From: Pseudomonas sp. UBA6562
Lineage (GTDB): Bacteria > Pseudomonadota > Gammaproteobacteria > Pseudomonadales > Pseudomonadaceae
Length of the DNA: 64,000 nt
Assembly: GCF_002434265.1 (NCBI RefSeq)
Contig: NZ_DJJS01000008.1
Span: 603,667-667,666, forward strand
Reading direction: 5' to 3'
Shown here: one piece after another, positions 8,546-18,045 of the stretch
How the letters are laid out: each line of letters opens with the position of its first letter
Numbering within the stretch: position 1 is the first letter of the stretch
Made by a program: the position numbers and the translations under genes
The notes under the pieces: model-generated
The model's database searches: none
The model's input: the letters and a program-made list of their open reading frames with translations, nothing else
Told to the model about the DNA's origin: nothing

Positions 8546-9472
8546 TCAACCCAGCCACCGCCGCAACCGTCGACGCACCCACGGCTCGGCACTGACCAGC
8601 ACCACGCCTCCCAACACCAGCAACGCGCCCAGTACGAAATTCAAGCTCAGCGACTCGCCCAGCAACAGCACGCCGAACGTCACGCCAAACAAAGGCGTGA
8701 CGAACGAGAACACCGCCAGGTTGGATGCCAGGTATTTGCGTAGTAACCAGAACCAGGTCAGATAGCTGACGAACGACACCACTACGCCCTGGAACAACAC
8801 GCTACCGATGGCCAAGGGCGTCAGCGACACCTGGCCGATCTTGCCGCTGAACAGCGCCACCACCAGCAAACCGGCAAAGCCCACCAGCAGCTGATAGAAC
8901 AACGTCAGCGACGCCGGCGCTTCCGACAGGCGCGAGCCGCGCACCACCACCGTGGTGGCGCCCCAGGCAAGGCCGGCCAACACGCCGAAGGCATCGCCCA
9001 GCAGCACCCTTCCATCCATTTGGCTCAACGACGTGCCTCCTGCGAATGCGACGGCGATACCGGCGAAGGCCAAAGCGATGCCCAGCCATTGCAACAGGCG
9101 CAAACGCTCGCTGGGCAACATGAAGTGCAGGCCCAAGGCCGTGAAGATCGGCGCGGTGTAGAGGAACACCGACATGTGCGCCGCCGAAGTCAGCTTCAAC
9201 CCCTCGGCGATGAACAGGAACTCCAAACCGAACAAGGCGCCCGCCAACAGCCCACCGCGCCATGTTTCGGAGAGCTGCCCCCACTCTCGCCGCCAGCACA
9301 CCAACAGGCCTACCAACAGCCCGGCGATGCCGTTGCGGAAGGCCGCCTGCATCACCGGGTCGATGTCCGGCGCAGCCCACTTGATCATGATCTGCTGACT
9401 GCCCCAGATCAGGCACAGCAGCATCATCAGCTGGAAAGCGAAGCGGTCGGGCTGTTTGCGCACCGCGGTCAT
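8546..9472 (-). CDS. EamA/DMT family transporter
   Basis: A 308-residue inner-membrane protein with about ten transmembrane helices in two EamA repeats (roughly residues 12-145 and 160-295). LLCLIWGSQQIMIKWAAPDIDP and AGLAWGATTVVVRGSRL mark the starts of the repeats. The family exports or imports small metabolites; the substrate is not readable. The C-terminus is basic (VRRRLRRWLG), consistent with a cytoplasmic end. It is monocistronic. Confidence 0.85.
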   Translation of the reverse strand: MTAVRKQPDRFAFQLMMLLCLIWGSQQIMIKWAAPDIDPVMQAAFRNGIAGLLVGLLVCWRREWGQLSETWRGGLLAGALFGLEFLFIAEGLKLTSAAHMSVFLYTAPIFTALGLHFMLPSERLRLLQWLGIALAFAGIAVAFAGGTSLSQMDGRVLLGDAFGVLAGLAWGATTVVVRGSRLSEAPASLTLFYQLLVGFAGLLVVALFSGKIGQVSLTPLAIGSVLFQGVVVSFVSYLTWFWLLRKYLASNLAVFSFVTPLFGVTFGVLLLGESLSLNFVLGALLVLGGVVLVSAEPWVRRRLRRWLG

Positions 9473-9782
9473 GAGTGGCCTCGAAGGTGGAGCGTGGGCA
9501 TGGTAGTGGCTCGTTAAGACAGGAAAGCGGCGATTATCCGGTGCTAGCCTGTGACCCGCCAGGGTTTACACGAAAAGGTTGGAGCAAAGGCCGACACCCC
9601 CGAAGTTATTCAGTCGGTAATCAAGCTGGAGTCAGAACTTCATAGGAGGGGCACAGTGATGCTTCGGCAAACCTAATGGAAAGTGTTATAGGTACGGCCT
9701 TCCCGCGCTGCAAGTTGCCATGTTACAAGCCCTTGAACCGCAAAGGCCATTCGACCTACGTTCGGATTACAGGGAGACCAAA
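9473..9782. other. Intergenic region upstream of orphan gene 9783
   Basis: No gene is supported in these 310 bases. The GC content drops from about 9590. AGGAGGGG near 9643-9650 precedes a GTGATG that opens only a 5-7 codon frame; I see no other signal. Confidence 0.35.
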
Positions 9783-10232
9783 ATGACTCTTGAAGATCAG
9801 GTGCTGACGGATATCGAGAGGTTCAGTCCTCGACCCAGGGTCATCGAAGACTGGGAGCCGATAGCCGACATACTGTCCAATGCGTTTCCTTGGAAGGGCT
9901 CGAAGATCGCATGGGGACAGTTGGATTGGCATAGCGCAGCGCCCATCGATCTGGGCCAAGCGGACTGCGCGCCGCAATTGAATGCCTTCCTGAAAACAGG
10001 CGACGTGTTGAACGCCCTGCCTGACCACGAGCAGATTTTCTATATCAACGACGCGGCCCTGAATGTTGCGCTGTCGATCAGGCCTGAGATTTTTCCGGAG
10101 TTTTTGGCCTATGTGGTCAACGACATCCCACAGCATCATTACTTTTTCGACTCATCCGGAACATGGTGCTTCGCGGTGACTGCCGAGGGTTACGTGGATT
10201 TCGGTGGCATGGCGGCATGCGCTGACCCTTGA
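9783..10232 (+). CDS. Hypothetical protein, orphan immunity-like
   Basis: A 149-residue acidic, soluble protein with no signal peptide or membrane segment. The ATG at 9783 (MTLEDQVLTD) has GGGAG 6 bases upstream and is preferred over the ATG at 9720. I do not recognise the family. The Trp-rich body (EDWEPIADILSNAFPWKG) and the absence of catalytic motifs are reminiscent of small immunity proteins of toxin systems, but no toxin gene lies beside it. Base composition is lower in GC than the flanks, which suggests transfer. Confidence 0.7.
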   Translation: MTLEDQVLTDIERFSPRPRVIEDWEPIADILSNAFPWKGSKIAWGQLDWHSAAPIDLGQADCAPQLNAFLKTGDVLNALPDHEQIFYINDAALNVALSIRPEIFPEFLAYVVNDIPQHHYFFDSSGTWCFAVTAEGYVDFGGMAACADP

Positions 10233-10337
10233 GCCGAGCCGACCAGGCTTCCGCCTTATGCATGACGAACGGAAGTTCGAGCATGCTCCGACTTCGTACC
10301 CGCACCCTGCCCCCTCTAGTTAAAAGGACAAACAACG

Positions 10338-10592
10338 GTGGATTTGCAAACCCTTCTCCATCAGGTGCATGACGATCAAACGTTCCTACGCTTTGCGCGT
10401 GCGCTCATGGCAGATAAAACCGCACACTCTTCCGAAAGCACGGAGTGGCAAAACGATACGGTCGAGGGATTCCTGGAAAGTGCCATCGCCTGGGCCGAAG
10501 ACAGTGACTTCGGGATCGGCCAAGGCCTGCAGCCGTCCAATCCGTGGCAGCAGTTCGCGGTTTTCCTGTACTGCGGCAAGATCTACGAATGA
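10338..10592 (+). CDS. Small acidic protein, DUF7660-like
   Basis: An 84-residue protein starting at GTG with AAGGA about 10 bases upstream. The pattern of a short N-terminal helix, a TVEGFLESAIAWAED segment and the ending WQQFAVFLYCGKIYE matches a small family I know as DUF7660, often found among immunity-type genes. No catalytic residues are evident. It lies 105 bases after the 9783 gene in the same direction and may be part of the same small accessory patch. Confidence 0.7.
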   Translation: MDLQTLLHQVHDDQTFLRFARALMADKTAHSSESTEWQNDTVEGFLESAIAWAEDSDFGIGQGLQPSNPWQQFAVFLYCGKIYE

Positions 10593-10740
10593 TCGACCCC
10601 CTTGAGCAGCCTCCAAGCGGACGGCGATCTGTTGCGAACTCAGTAAGCTGAAGCCAGCGAACACAAGACACAAGCCGTGGCGCCCCTGCATCGGGGCGAC
10701 CACGGCATCGTTCCTACAGATGAAGCCCGTCAGCTCACAT

Positions 10741-11148
10741 CTATTGGCACGCCCCTCCGGAGATTTGCGCTTTAGCCGAGACCTGTTCGAACGTGGTCGG
10801 GTCCAAGGCATCGGGCTGCTCGTCCAGCACCTGGCGCGGATGCTCGAACCCTGGAATGCTGCTGTCGATCAAACTCAACAGCCGCGAACCGGTTGGCGTG
10901 AGCACGAAGTTCTCGCCATTGCCACCCTCGCTTTCCGGACGATGGTCGATGAAACCACGCTCGAGCAGCAGTTTCTCGTACTCGCAGGCACGGCTTTTGA
11001 GCGCATCGACATCCCCGACCGGCTCGCCGGCGGCGGCTTTGGCAGCGGCATGCTGTTCGGCATAAGGGCGTGGCGTGAAGTTTTCGCCCGCACCGTTTTG
11101 CACTTCATGGAGCAGGCGTTCGATCAGGTCCCAGTCATAGGTAGACAT
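10741..11148 (-). CDS. Hypothetical protein, DUF2513-like winged-helix
   Basis: A 135-residue protein starting MSTYDWDLIERLLHEVQ, similar in layout to DUF2513 proteins: an N-terminal helix, then a winged-helix segment CEYEKLLLERGFIDHR with FVLTPTGSRLLSLI as the wing. Such folds usually bind DNA. The ATG at 11148 is preferred over the one 21 bases upstream because it begins the conserved segment and has AGG 9 bases before it. It is single and divergent from 11305. Partner and target unknown. Confidence 0.65.
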   Translation of the reverse strand: MSTYDWDLIERLLHEVQNGAGENFTPRPYAEQHAAAKAAAGEPVGDVDALKSRACEYEKLLLERGFIDHRPESEGGNGENFVLTPTGSRLLSLIDSSIPGFEHPRQVLDEQPDALDPTTFEQVSAKAQISGGACQ

Positions 11149-11304
11149 CGGCGTAACCTCGCGAAGCAACGGATGAATGACATGCTTGGGACCGGCACGG
11201 CGAGGCGGTGTTCAGAACGATGCAGACTGACTACTCAGTCAGTTTCGTTGAACTTCGTCGATCATGGCAGCTCCACCGCCCATCACTGCAATGGAGGATG
11301 CACG

Positions 11305-11577
11305 ATGAAACCCCTATCGAACCTGGCCTGCGCCGCCGCACTGCTCTGCGCCCTGCCCGCCTGGGCCTGCACCCCGGAAGAAGCCACCGCCAAACGCGAG
11401 GAACTGGCCGGCTTGGTCACGCAACTGACCGAACAGAATCCGCAGAAAGCCAAGGAGATCAACGAGGAGTTGCAGAACATGCAGCTGGACAGCGCCAGCA
11501 AGGACTTGCCGGACAAGTGCCAACTGATCGACCGCCGCGTACAGGAGTTGAAAGCGGCGGAGAAGAAGACCGGTTAA
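11305..11577 (+). CDS. Small exported helical protein
   Basis: A 90-residue protein with a clear signal peptide ending near ALPAWAC (residue 19-20), followed by a charged helical body with a coiled-coil look (EEATAKREELAGLVTQLTEQ) and a second Cys (DKCQLID). The two Cys in the mature part could form a disulphide. GGAGG lies 8 bases before the ATG. A strong hairpin follows the stop. Function unknown. Confidence 0.75.
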   Translation: MKPLSNLACAAALLCALPAWACTPEEATAKREELAGLVTQLTEQNPQKAKEINEELQNMQLDSASKDLPDKCQLIDRRVQELKAAEKKTG

Positions 11578-11585
11578 GGGATCAT

Positions 11586-11612
11586 CGTCAGGGCACTGTC
11601 CGTGCCCTGACG
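11586..11612. terminator. Bidirectional terminator hairpin
   Basis: A perfect 11-pair stem (CGTCAGGGCAC / GTGCCCTGACG) with a 5-base loop lies between the convergent stops at 11577 and 11623. Confidence 0.75.
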
Positions 11613-11622
11613 TATACCTCGT

Positions 11623-12960
11623 TTACTCAGCAGCCGGCGCGCGCTTCTTCAGCGGTGCCATGCCGTCCGCGCTGGCCAGCGGCGCGTTCTTCTTCGGCTT
11701 GGCGGTAGGCTTGCGCTTGGCTGCCACCTTCTTGTCACCCGCTTTCTTGTCACCGGCCTTCTTGTCGGTCTTTTTCTTCTTCACGCCAGCAGCCTTGCCC
11801 GACGCCTTGACCTTCTTCGGCCCGCTGTAAGTACCTTTGACTTCCTTGATCACCCGGCGCTCGAACTGCTGCTTGAGGTAGCGCTCGATGCTCGACATCA
11901 GGTTCCAGTCGTTGTGGGTGATCAGCGAAATCGCCAGGCCTTCCCCACCCGCACGGCCGGTGCGGCCGATGCGGTGCACGTACTCGTCGCCACTGCGCGG
12001 CATGTCGAAGTTGATCACCAGGTCCAGGCCGTCGATGTCCAGGCCACGGGCCGCCACGTCGGTAGCCACCAGCACCTTGGAGCCGCCTTCCTTGAAGCGG
12101 TCGATGGCCTGCTTGCGGTCTTTCTGGTCCTTGTCGCCATGCAGGACGAAGGCCTTGATGTCCTTGGCCACCAGGTGGCCGTAGATGCGGTCGGCCATGA
12201 TCCGGGTGTTGCTGAAGATGATGGCCTTCTTGAAGGTCTCGTTAGCCAGCAACCACTGGATGATCTGCTCTTTGTGCTGATCGTGGTCGGCGGTGATGAC
12301 CTGCTGGCGGGTGCCCTCGGCCAGTTGCGAGACACTGTTGAGCATCAGGTGCTCGGGTTCCTTCAGCACCTTGCCGATCATGTCGCGCAGGGCAGCGCCG
12401 CCGGTGGTGGCGGAGAACAGCAGGGTCTGCTCGCGGTTGGCGCATTCATGGCACAGGCGCTCCATGTCTTCGGCGAAACCCATGTCGAGCATGCGGTCGG
12501 CTTCGTCGAGCACCAGCACCTGCACGTGGGACAGGTCGAGGTTGCCGGCGTTGAGCTGCTCGAGCAGACGGCCCGGGGTGCCGATCAGCACGTCCGGCAC
12601 CTTGCGCAGCATGGCGGCCTGTTCCTTGAAGTCTTCCCCGCCGGTGACCAGCCCCGCCTTGATGTAGGTGAACTGGGCGAAGCGCTGCACTTCCTTGAGG
12701 GTCTGCTGGGCCAGCTCACGGGTGGGCAGCAGGATCAAGGCACGGATTTCCACGCGCGGGCCTTTGAGGTCGATCAGCCGGTTGAGCATCGGCAGCACAA
12801 AGGCGGCCGTCTTGCCGCTACCGGTCTGCGCGGTCACCCGCAGGTCTCGCCCTTCGAGGGCCAAGGGAATGGCCGCCGCCTGCACCGGGGTCGGCTCGAC
12901 AAAATTCAGCTCGGCCACGGCTTTGAGCAGGCGTTCGTGCAGGGTGAGTTGGGAAAACAC
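11623..12960 (-). CDS. DEAD-box ATP-dependent RNA helicase
   Basis: A 445-residue RNA helicase with all core motifs: the Q motif region ending PTPVQAAAIPLAL, AQTGSGKT (I), PTRELAQQ (Ia), TPGR (Ib), VLDEADRMLDMGF (II, DEAD), FSATT (III), IIFSNTR (IV), VATDVAARGLD (V) and YVHRIGRTGR (VI). The C-terminal tail of about 60 residues is Lys-rich with repeated KKAGD units and probably binds RNA. The start is taken as GTG at 12960 (VFSQLTLHERLL), where homologues begin; an ATG at 12999 would add 13 residues. It is divergent from the channel gene at 13106. Confidence 0.93.
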   Translation of the reverse strand: MFSQLTLHERLLKAVAELNFVEPTPVQAAAIPLALEGRDLRVTAQTGSGKTAAFVLPMLNRLIDLKGPRVEIRALILLPTRELAQQTLKEVQRFAQFTYIKAGLVTGGEDFKEQAAMLRKVPDVLIGTPGRLLEQLNAGNLDLSHVQVLVLDEADRMLDMGFAEDMERLCHECANREQTLLFSATTGGAALRDMIGKVLKEPEHLMLNSVSQLAEGTRQQVITADHDQHKEQIIQWLLANETFKKAIIFSNTRIMADRIYGHLVAKDIKAFVLHGDKDQKDRKQAIDRFKEGGSKVLVATDVAARGLDIDGLDLVINFDMPRSGDEYVHRIGRTGRAGGEGLAISLITHNDWNLMSSIERYLKQQFERRVIKEVKGTYSGPKKVKASGKAAGVKKKKTDKKAGDKKAGDKKVAAKRKPTAKPKKNAPLASADGMAPLKKRAPAAE

Positions 12961-13105
12961 GGAGGTAACCTCGGACAAGTAGCGGGAATTCAGTTGCATA
13001 GGGTAACGTTTTCCGCCGAAGGAGCCGAGTTTCTTTTGGCAAACTCCCTCCCCCGCGTGCACGCCGAGTGCACACCACACCGCTACACAGGCTTTGCTGA
13101 TTGCT

Positions 13106-14428
13106 ATGAACTTCCAACAACTGTGGACCGACGCCCTGGATGTCTGGGGCACCCTCGACCAACACCCCATGCTGCACGCAGGCCTGGGCCTCGCCGTGCT
13201 GCTGTTGATCGCCTTCCTGCTCGGCCGCCTGGCCCGCTTCGTGATGCTGCACGGCGCCCGTCTGCTGGCGCGGCAACCAGCGCTGCGCTGGGTCGACGAC
13301 CTGCGCCACAACAAGGTGCTGCACCGCTTGGCGCAGACCGTACCGTCGCTGGTGATCCAGTTCGGCCTGAAACTGGTGCCGCAACTGGGCGCCACCGCCG
13401 AGCACTTCCTCGACAACGTCGCCCTGGCCACAACGCTGCTGTTCCTCAGCCTGGCGCTGTCGTGCCTGCTCGACGCCCTGCTCGACATCTACGCCCGCAC
13501 CGAACACGCCCGCACCCGCTCGATCAAGGGCTACGTGCAACTGGCCAAGATGGTGCTGTGGGTGTTCGCCATCATCGTCATCGTCGCCACCCTGATCGAC
13601 CGCTCGCCGCTGTTGCTGCTGTCGGGTTTGGGCGCCATGTCGGCGGTGCTGCTGTTGGTCTACAAGGACACGCTGCTGTCGTTCGTGGCCAGCGTGCAGT
13701 TGACCAGCAACGACATGCTGCATGTGGGCGACTGGATCGAGATGCCGCAAGTGGGCGCCGATGGCGACGTGGTGGACATCAGCCTGAACACGGTCAAGGT
13801 GCAGAACTTCGACAAGACCATCGTCTCCATCCCCACCTGGCGCTTGATGAGCGAATCGTTCCGCAACTACCGCGGCATGCAGCAATCGGGTGGGCGGCGG
13901 ATCAAGCGCGGCTTGAGTATCGACGTGTCCAGCGTGCGCTTCCTCACCAGCGAAGAGGAACAGCGCCTGATCAACGTGCGTTTGCTGGGCGACTACCTCA
14001 CCACCAAGCGTAAGGAGCTTCACGAGTGGAACGAGGCCCAAGGCCTGGGCGAGGAACTCGCCGCGAACCGCCGCAAGCTCACCAACATCGGCACCTTCCG
14101 CGCCTATGCCTTGGCCTATCTGCAGAACCACCCCGACATCCATCAGAACATGACCTGCATGGTGCGGCAGATGGAGGCCACCGCCGAGGGCGTACCGCTG
14201 GAGCTGTACTGCTTCACCCGGACTACGGCGTGGGCGGAGTACGAGCGGATTCAGGGGGATATTTTCGATTACCTGCTGGCGGTGTTGCCGGAGTTTGGGT
14301 TGAGTTTGTATCAGCAGCCGACGGGGCGGGATATGCGGGTGGGGTTTTCGGGTGGGGAGCGGGTTGTGGAGCGCTTGGAGCTACAGAAGCCTGGATATCG
14401 GGAGCAAGTCGAGCAAATGGAAAGTTAA
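13106..14428 (+). CDS. Mechanosensitive ion channel, YbdG/MscM type
   Basis: A 440-residue MscS-family inner-membrane channel. Hydrophobic helices lie near residues 22-45, 92-118 and 140-160, followed by the pore-lining and beta-domain region LLSGLGAMSAVLLLVYKDTL and GDWIEMPQVGADGDVVDISL. The long C-terminal part (FRNYRGMQQSGGRRIKRGL onward) matches the larger YbdG group rather than short MscS. Such channels open under membrane tension during hypo-osmotic shock. The ATG at 13106 is chosen; a TTG 12 bases upstream is less likely. Codon use stays host-like to the end, and a REP element follows. Confidence 0.9.
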   Translation: MNFQQLWTDALDVWGTLDQHPMLHAGLGLAVLLLIAFLLGRLARFVMLHGARLLARQPALRWVDDLRHNKVLHRLAQTVPSLVIQFGLKLVPQLGATAEHFLDNVALATTLLFLSLALSCLLDALLDIYARTEHARTRSIKGYVQLAKMVLWVFAIIVIVATLIDRSPLLLLSGLGAMSAVLLLVYKDTLLSFVASVQLTSNDMLHVGDWIEMPQVGADGDVVDISLNTVKVQNFDKTIVSIPTWRLMSESFRNYRGMQQSGGRRIKRGLSIDVSSVRFLTSEEEQRLINVRLLGDYLTTKRKELHEWNEAQGLGEELAANRRKLTNIGTFRAYALAYLQNHPDIHQNMTCMVRQMEATAEGVPLELYCFTRTTAWAEYERIQGDIFDYLLAVLPEFGLSLYQQPTGRDMRVGFSGGERVVERLELQKPGYREQVEQMES

Positions 14429-14475
14429 AGGACTGGGCCAGATTGATACCCGCCAACCAAGCGCCGGCTTCGTGT

Positions 14476-14514
14476 AAGAGCGGCTTCAGCCGCGATGGCC
14501 GGCGCAGCCGGCCC
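14476..14514. repeat. REP-like palindromic element
   Basis: Two adjacent hairpins, GCGGCTTCAGCCGC and GGCCGGCGCAGCCGGCC, follow the stop of the channel gene. This is the form of the dispersed extragenic palindromes of the P. putida group. Related copies lie at 32763-32916 and near 46200. It ends about 18 bases before the IS remnant. Confidence 0.7.
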
Positions 14515-14531
14515 TGTTCAGCCTGTGTGAT

Positions 14532-15549
<1,018 letters not shown>

Positions 15550-16037
15550 GAAACAATTTTTAGGTTACCTCTAGATATTTTATTGGCAATACGTAAAAAA
15601 TCCCAACCCGGCAACCTAAAAGTAGAGTAGTTCAATGCATTTCGAAACCTGGTGACCGACATCAAATTTAACGCTTCAATATCTTTTTCCAGAATTTTAA
15701 TAGATCTTTTTATTTGATCAGCGCGCTGCCGGCAAGAGCCAATGTGTGACTGCACCACTCCTGAAAAACGCGAATATTGGGCCAGCGCATCCGCATCAAC
15801 TAGAGCAAGCTCGTTTGAGCCATAAGCTTCTCCAGCAGTAGTTTCACGTAAAGCTTTTAAACGTTTCTCCGAACGGTTAGCATAATCAATAAATGCTGAA
15901 AGCCCAGCCAACTCACGCTCAGACCTCTCGATTTCGGCCTCCTCCTTATCTAGATCCTTTTTGTAAGCGTCTAGCAAATCAGATGCTGCACAGATCTGAC
16001 GCCCAACAAGCTCTTGATCAATATATGGAATACTCAT

Positions 16038-16400
16038 TACCCCTCCTACCTTAGCGTTTGATCTTAACTGTAGAAATATTTTTTATCCTACACTAGCTGT
16101 TAATGCAACGGAAAGTCCCGCCCTCATGGCACTCCATTGCTTGCCGATCACGTATCACCAGGTACGCTAGTGAGTCATCAAGCACATTCAAGCGTATTTA
16201 TCATCATTGTAGGAGCCTTTAATGATCGTCACCGGCTTTATATCCTCACATCTTCGCGGTACGCTTTCATTCGCAAATCACCTGAAAGCGCCTTAAAAAC
16301 CCCAAAGAATCAGCTGTATTCACCCTGCAGCCCAGGTACGGCAAGGCCTTCAGAACTACAAAAAAACTTTGAGTCCCGTTAGTGGATCACGGAGATACGG
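16038..16400. other. Intergenic stretch in the island
   Basis: No supported gene in 363 bases. It contains the upstream region of the 16037 gene and of the HAD gene at 16401, and is A/T-rich near 16060-16100. No repeat or hairpin stands out. Confidence 0.4.
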
Positions 16401-17048
16401 ATGGCAATCACAGCAGTGATCTTTGACGCCTTCGGCACAACCCTGCCGATCGGGACACCCATACACCCGTATCGCCGGCTGCTGCGAGAGGGCGCGAGGC
16501 ATGGCCGACGCCATACCCCAGGCGACCTCCATAAACTGATGGCTATTGATGCCGAGCTTCGAGAGGCTGTTGGCATCCTCGGCATTCAGGTTACTCCGTC
16601 ACGCATGGCTGAAATCGAGTCTGACCTTCAACGCGAAATCGAATCGATCGAGGTGTTCCAAGATGCATGCGATGCGATCGCCCTCCTCCATGAGCGCGGC
16701 ATAGCTACCGCCGTCTGCAGTAACCTAGTTGCTCCCTATGAGCCGGCCGTAAAGAAGCTACTGCCAGATCTCAACGCCTATGCATTAAGTTGCGAGCTCG
16801 GGTTCACCAAGTCTGATCCAGCGATCTACCGTACCGTGTGCTACGATATTGGAGTTGTGCCTGGTCACCTGTTCGGAAATTCGCCTCAGGTAGCACTGAT
16901 CCGAGGTTCATCGCGATGCGATCGAGATGGGTGTCGAACTATTGGCATCAAAGGCTTTCATCTTGATCGATCCGGTGCCGGCGCTTTTGGAAATTTCATG
17001 AAATTCGCAAAACTCGTTGCCGAGCAGTTCGCCAGAGAACTGGGGTGA
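16401..17048 (+). CDS. HAD-superfamily hydrolase with altered motif IV
   Basis: A 215-residue haloacid-dehalogenase-like protein, expected to act on a phosphate ester or halo-acid. Motif I is VIFDAFGTTL (nucleophile Asp9), motif II VCSN, motif III Lys in GFTKSDPAIY. The expected motif IV (GDS followed by acidic residues) reads FGNSPQVALIRGSSRCDRDG: Asn replaces the first Asp, and about a dozen extra residues separate it from DRDG. This could be a local rearrangement that harms activity. GGAG lies 6 bases before the ATG. It is isolated in the island, with a 1-kb gene-free stretch after it. Confidence 0.75.
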   Translation: MAITAVIFDAFGTTLPIGTPIHPYRRLLREGARHGRRHTPGDLHKLMAIDAELREAVGILGIQVTPSRMAEIESDLQREIESIEVFQDACDAIALLHERGIATAVCSNLVAPYEPAVKKLLPDLNAYALSCELGFTKSDPAIYRTVCYDIGVVPGHLFGNSPQVALIRGSSRCDRDGCRTIGIKGFHLDRSGAGAFGNFMKFAKLVAEQFARELG

Positions 17049-18045
17049 TGAAGCACCCATCTCCAAACACGGCCGGCATCTACTGTGGAGCAACGACTTC
17101 AATGTTCATCCCGCCTTCCATCTTGACTCGCGCTGAAGAACTATTAAGAAATACAGCTGAATTGAGTGACCTAGTTGCACCCTAAACCGCCATGAGTCTT
17201 TCGGAGTTCTTTGAGTCCAATGCAAAATTCGGCGAGGAGAAGAATATCTCAGCAAAAAAACTGCAGGTATAAAGAGTGCAATCATTGATCCACACATGGA
17301 CACTCGCCACCGCACTGCGTCATTGCTGACCTATCACTCTGGGAATTTTTAATAGGAAGAATTTCTGTAAAGTTCATGCGCTCACAAGCCTCAAAGGAGA
17401 TTTTGAGTTACTAGGACTTCACCCCCATCTTTGAGATATCTCCAAAGCTACCTGGCAGTGGTACAAAAACACAACGACGCGCGGAAGGAAAACTTGCGAC
17501 CTGCACTGAACGAAAACGTTTTCATAGACTTAATGCTCAATGAGTGCATTACAGAATGCTGATCGAATCCTTCATGCTTTTAACCGAAAGAATTTGCAGG
17601 AGCGCGTGTGTTGAATCTATTGATCCTAGGTGCTCAACCTCAGATAGAATTCGAATTTTTACTGGATTACATTCTAAAGACGCGGGTATGAACTCATTAG
17701 ACTGATAAAGCTCGGAATGGTAGTGAGTTCTTCAGACAACGCTACTTGGATTGAGCAAAGGCTGCCAGCTTGATTCGCAAAGGATGTCCTGTCGCTTGGG
17801 TTGCATCACGCTCACGAAACCTAACGCGGATGTTATCCATGCAGATCCAATTCTTTGCGCCCATAGGGTGTCAGTGGCTGCTGTGTGAGTGCAGAGCCTC
17901 CCATTAGGTATAGGGAGGGTAGAGACAGTGGACATTTTCATGACAAATTGCCATCATCGCCACTGCTGGAGGTCGAGAATTTGTACTAGAAGCATATCGA
18001 ATGCCTAGCCAAAACTCTCATCAATAGAACTATAGGGAATTAAGA
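17049..18045. other. Gene-free 1-kb stretch before the NTPase operon
   Basis: No open frame in this region has plausible codon use, a start with a ribosome site or a recognisable family. It is A/T-rich and probably holds decayed sequence plus the promoter of the 18046 operon. No tRNA, repeat array or attachment site was seen. Confidence 0.5.

Noticed and set aside
11914..14013. A 699-codon plus-strand frame across the helicase and channel genes, and other long antisense frames (for example 51625-53976, 783 codons)
   Set aside because: They are mirror frames of GC-rich genes; their products are low-complexity His/Gly/Arg strings without motifs, while the opposite strand encodes clear families.
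17732..17941. A 69-codon minus-strand frame in the gene-free kilobase
   Set aside because: No ribosome site, odd composition and no recognisable family.
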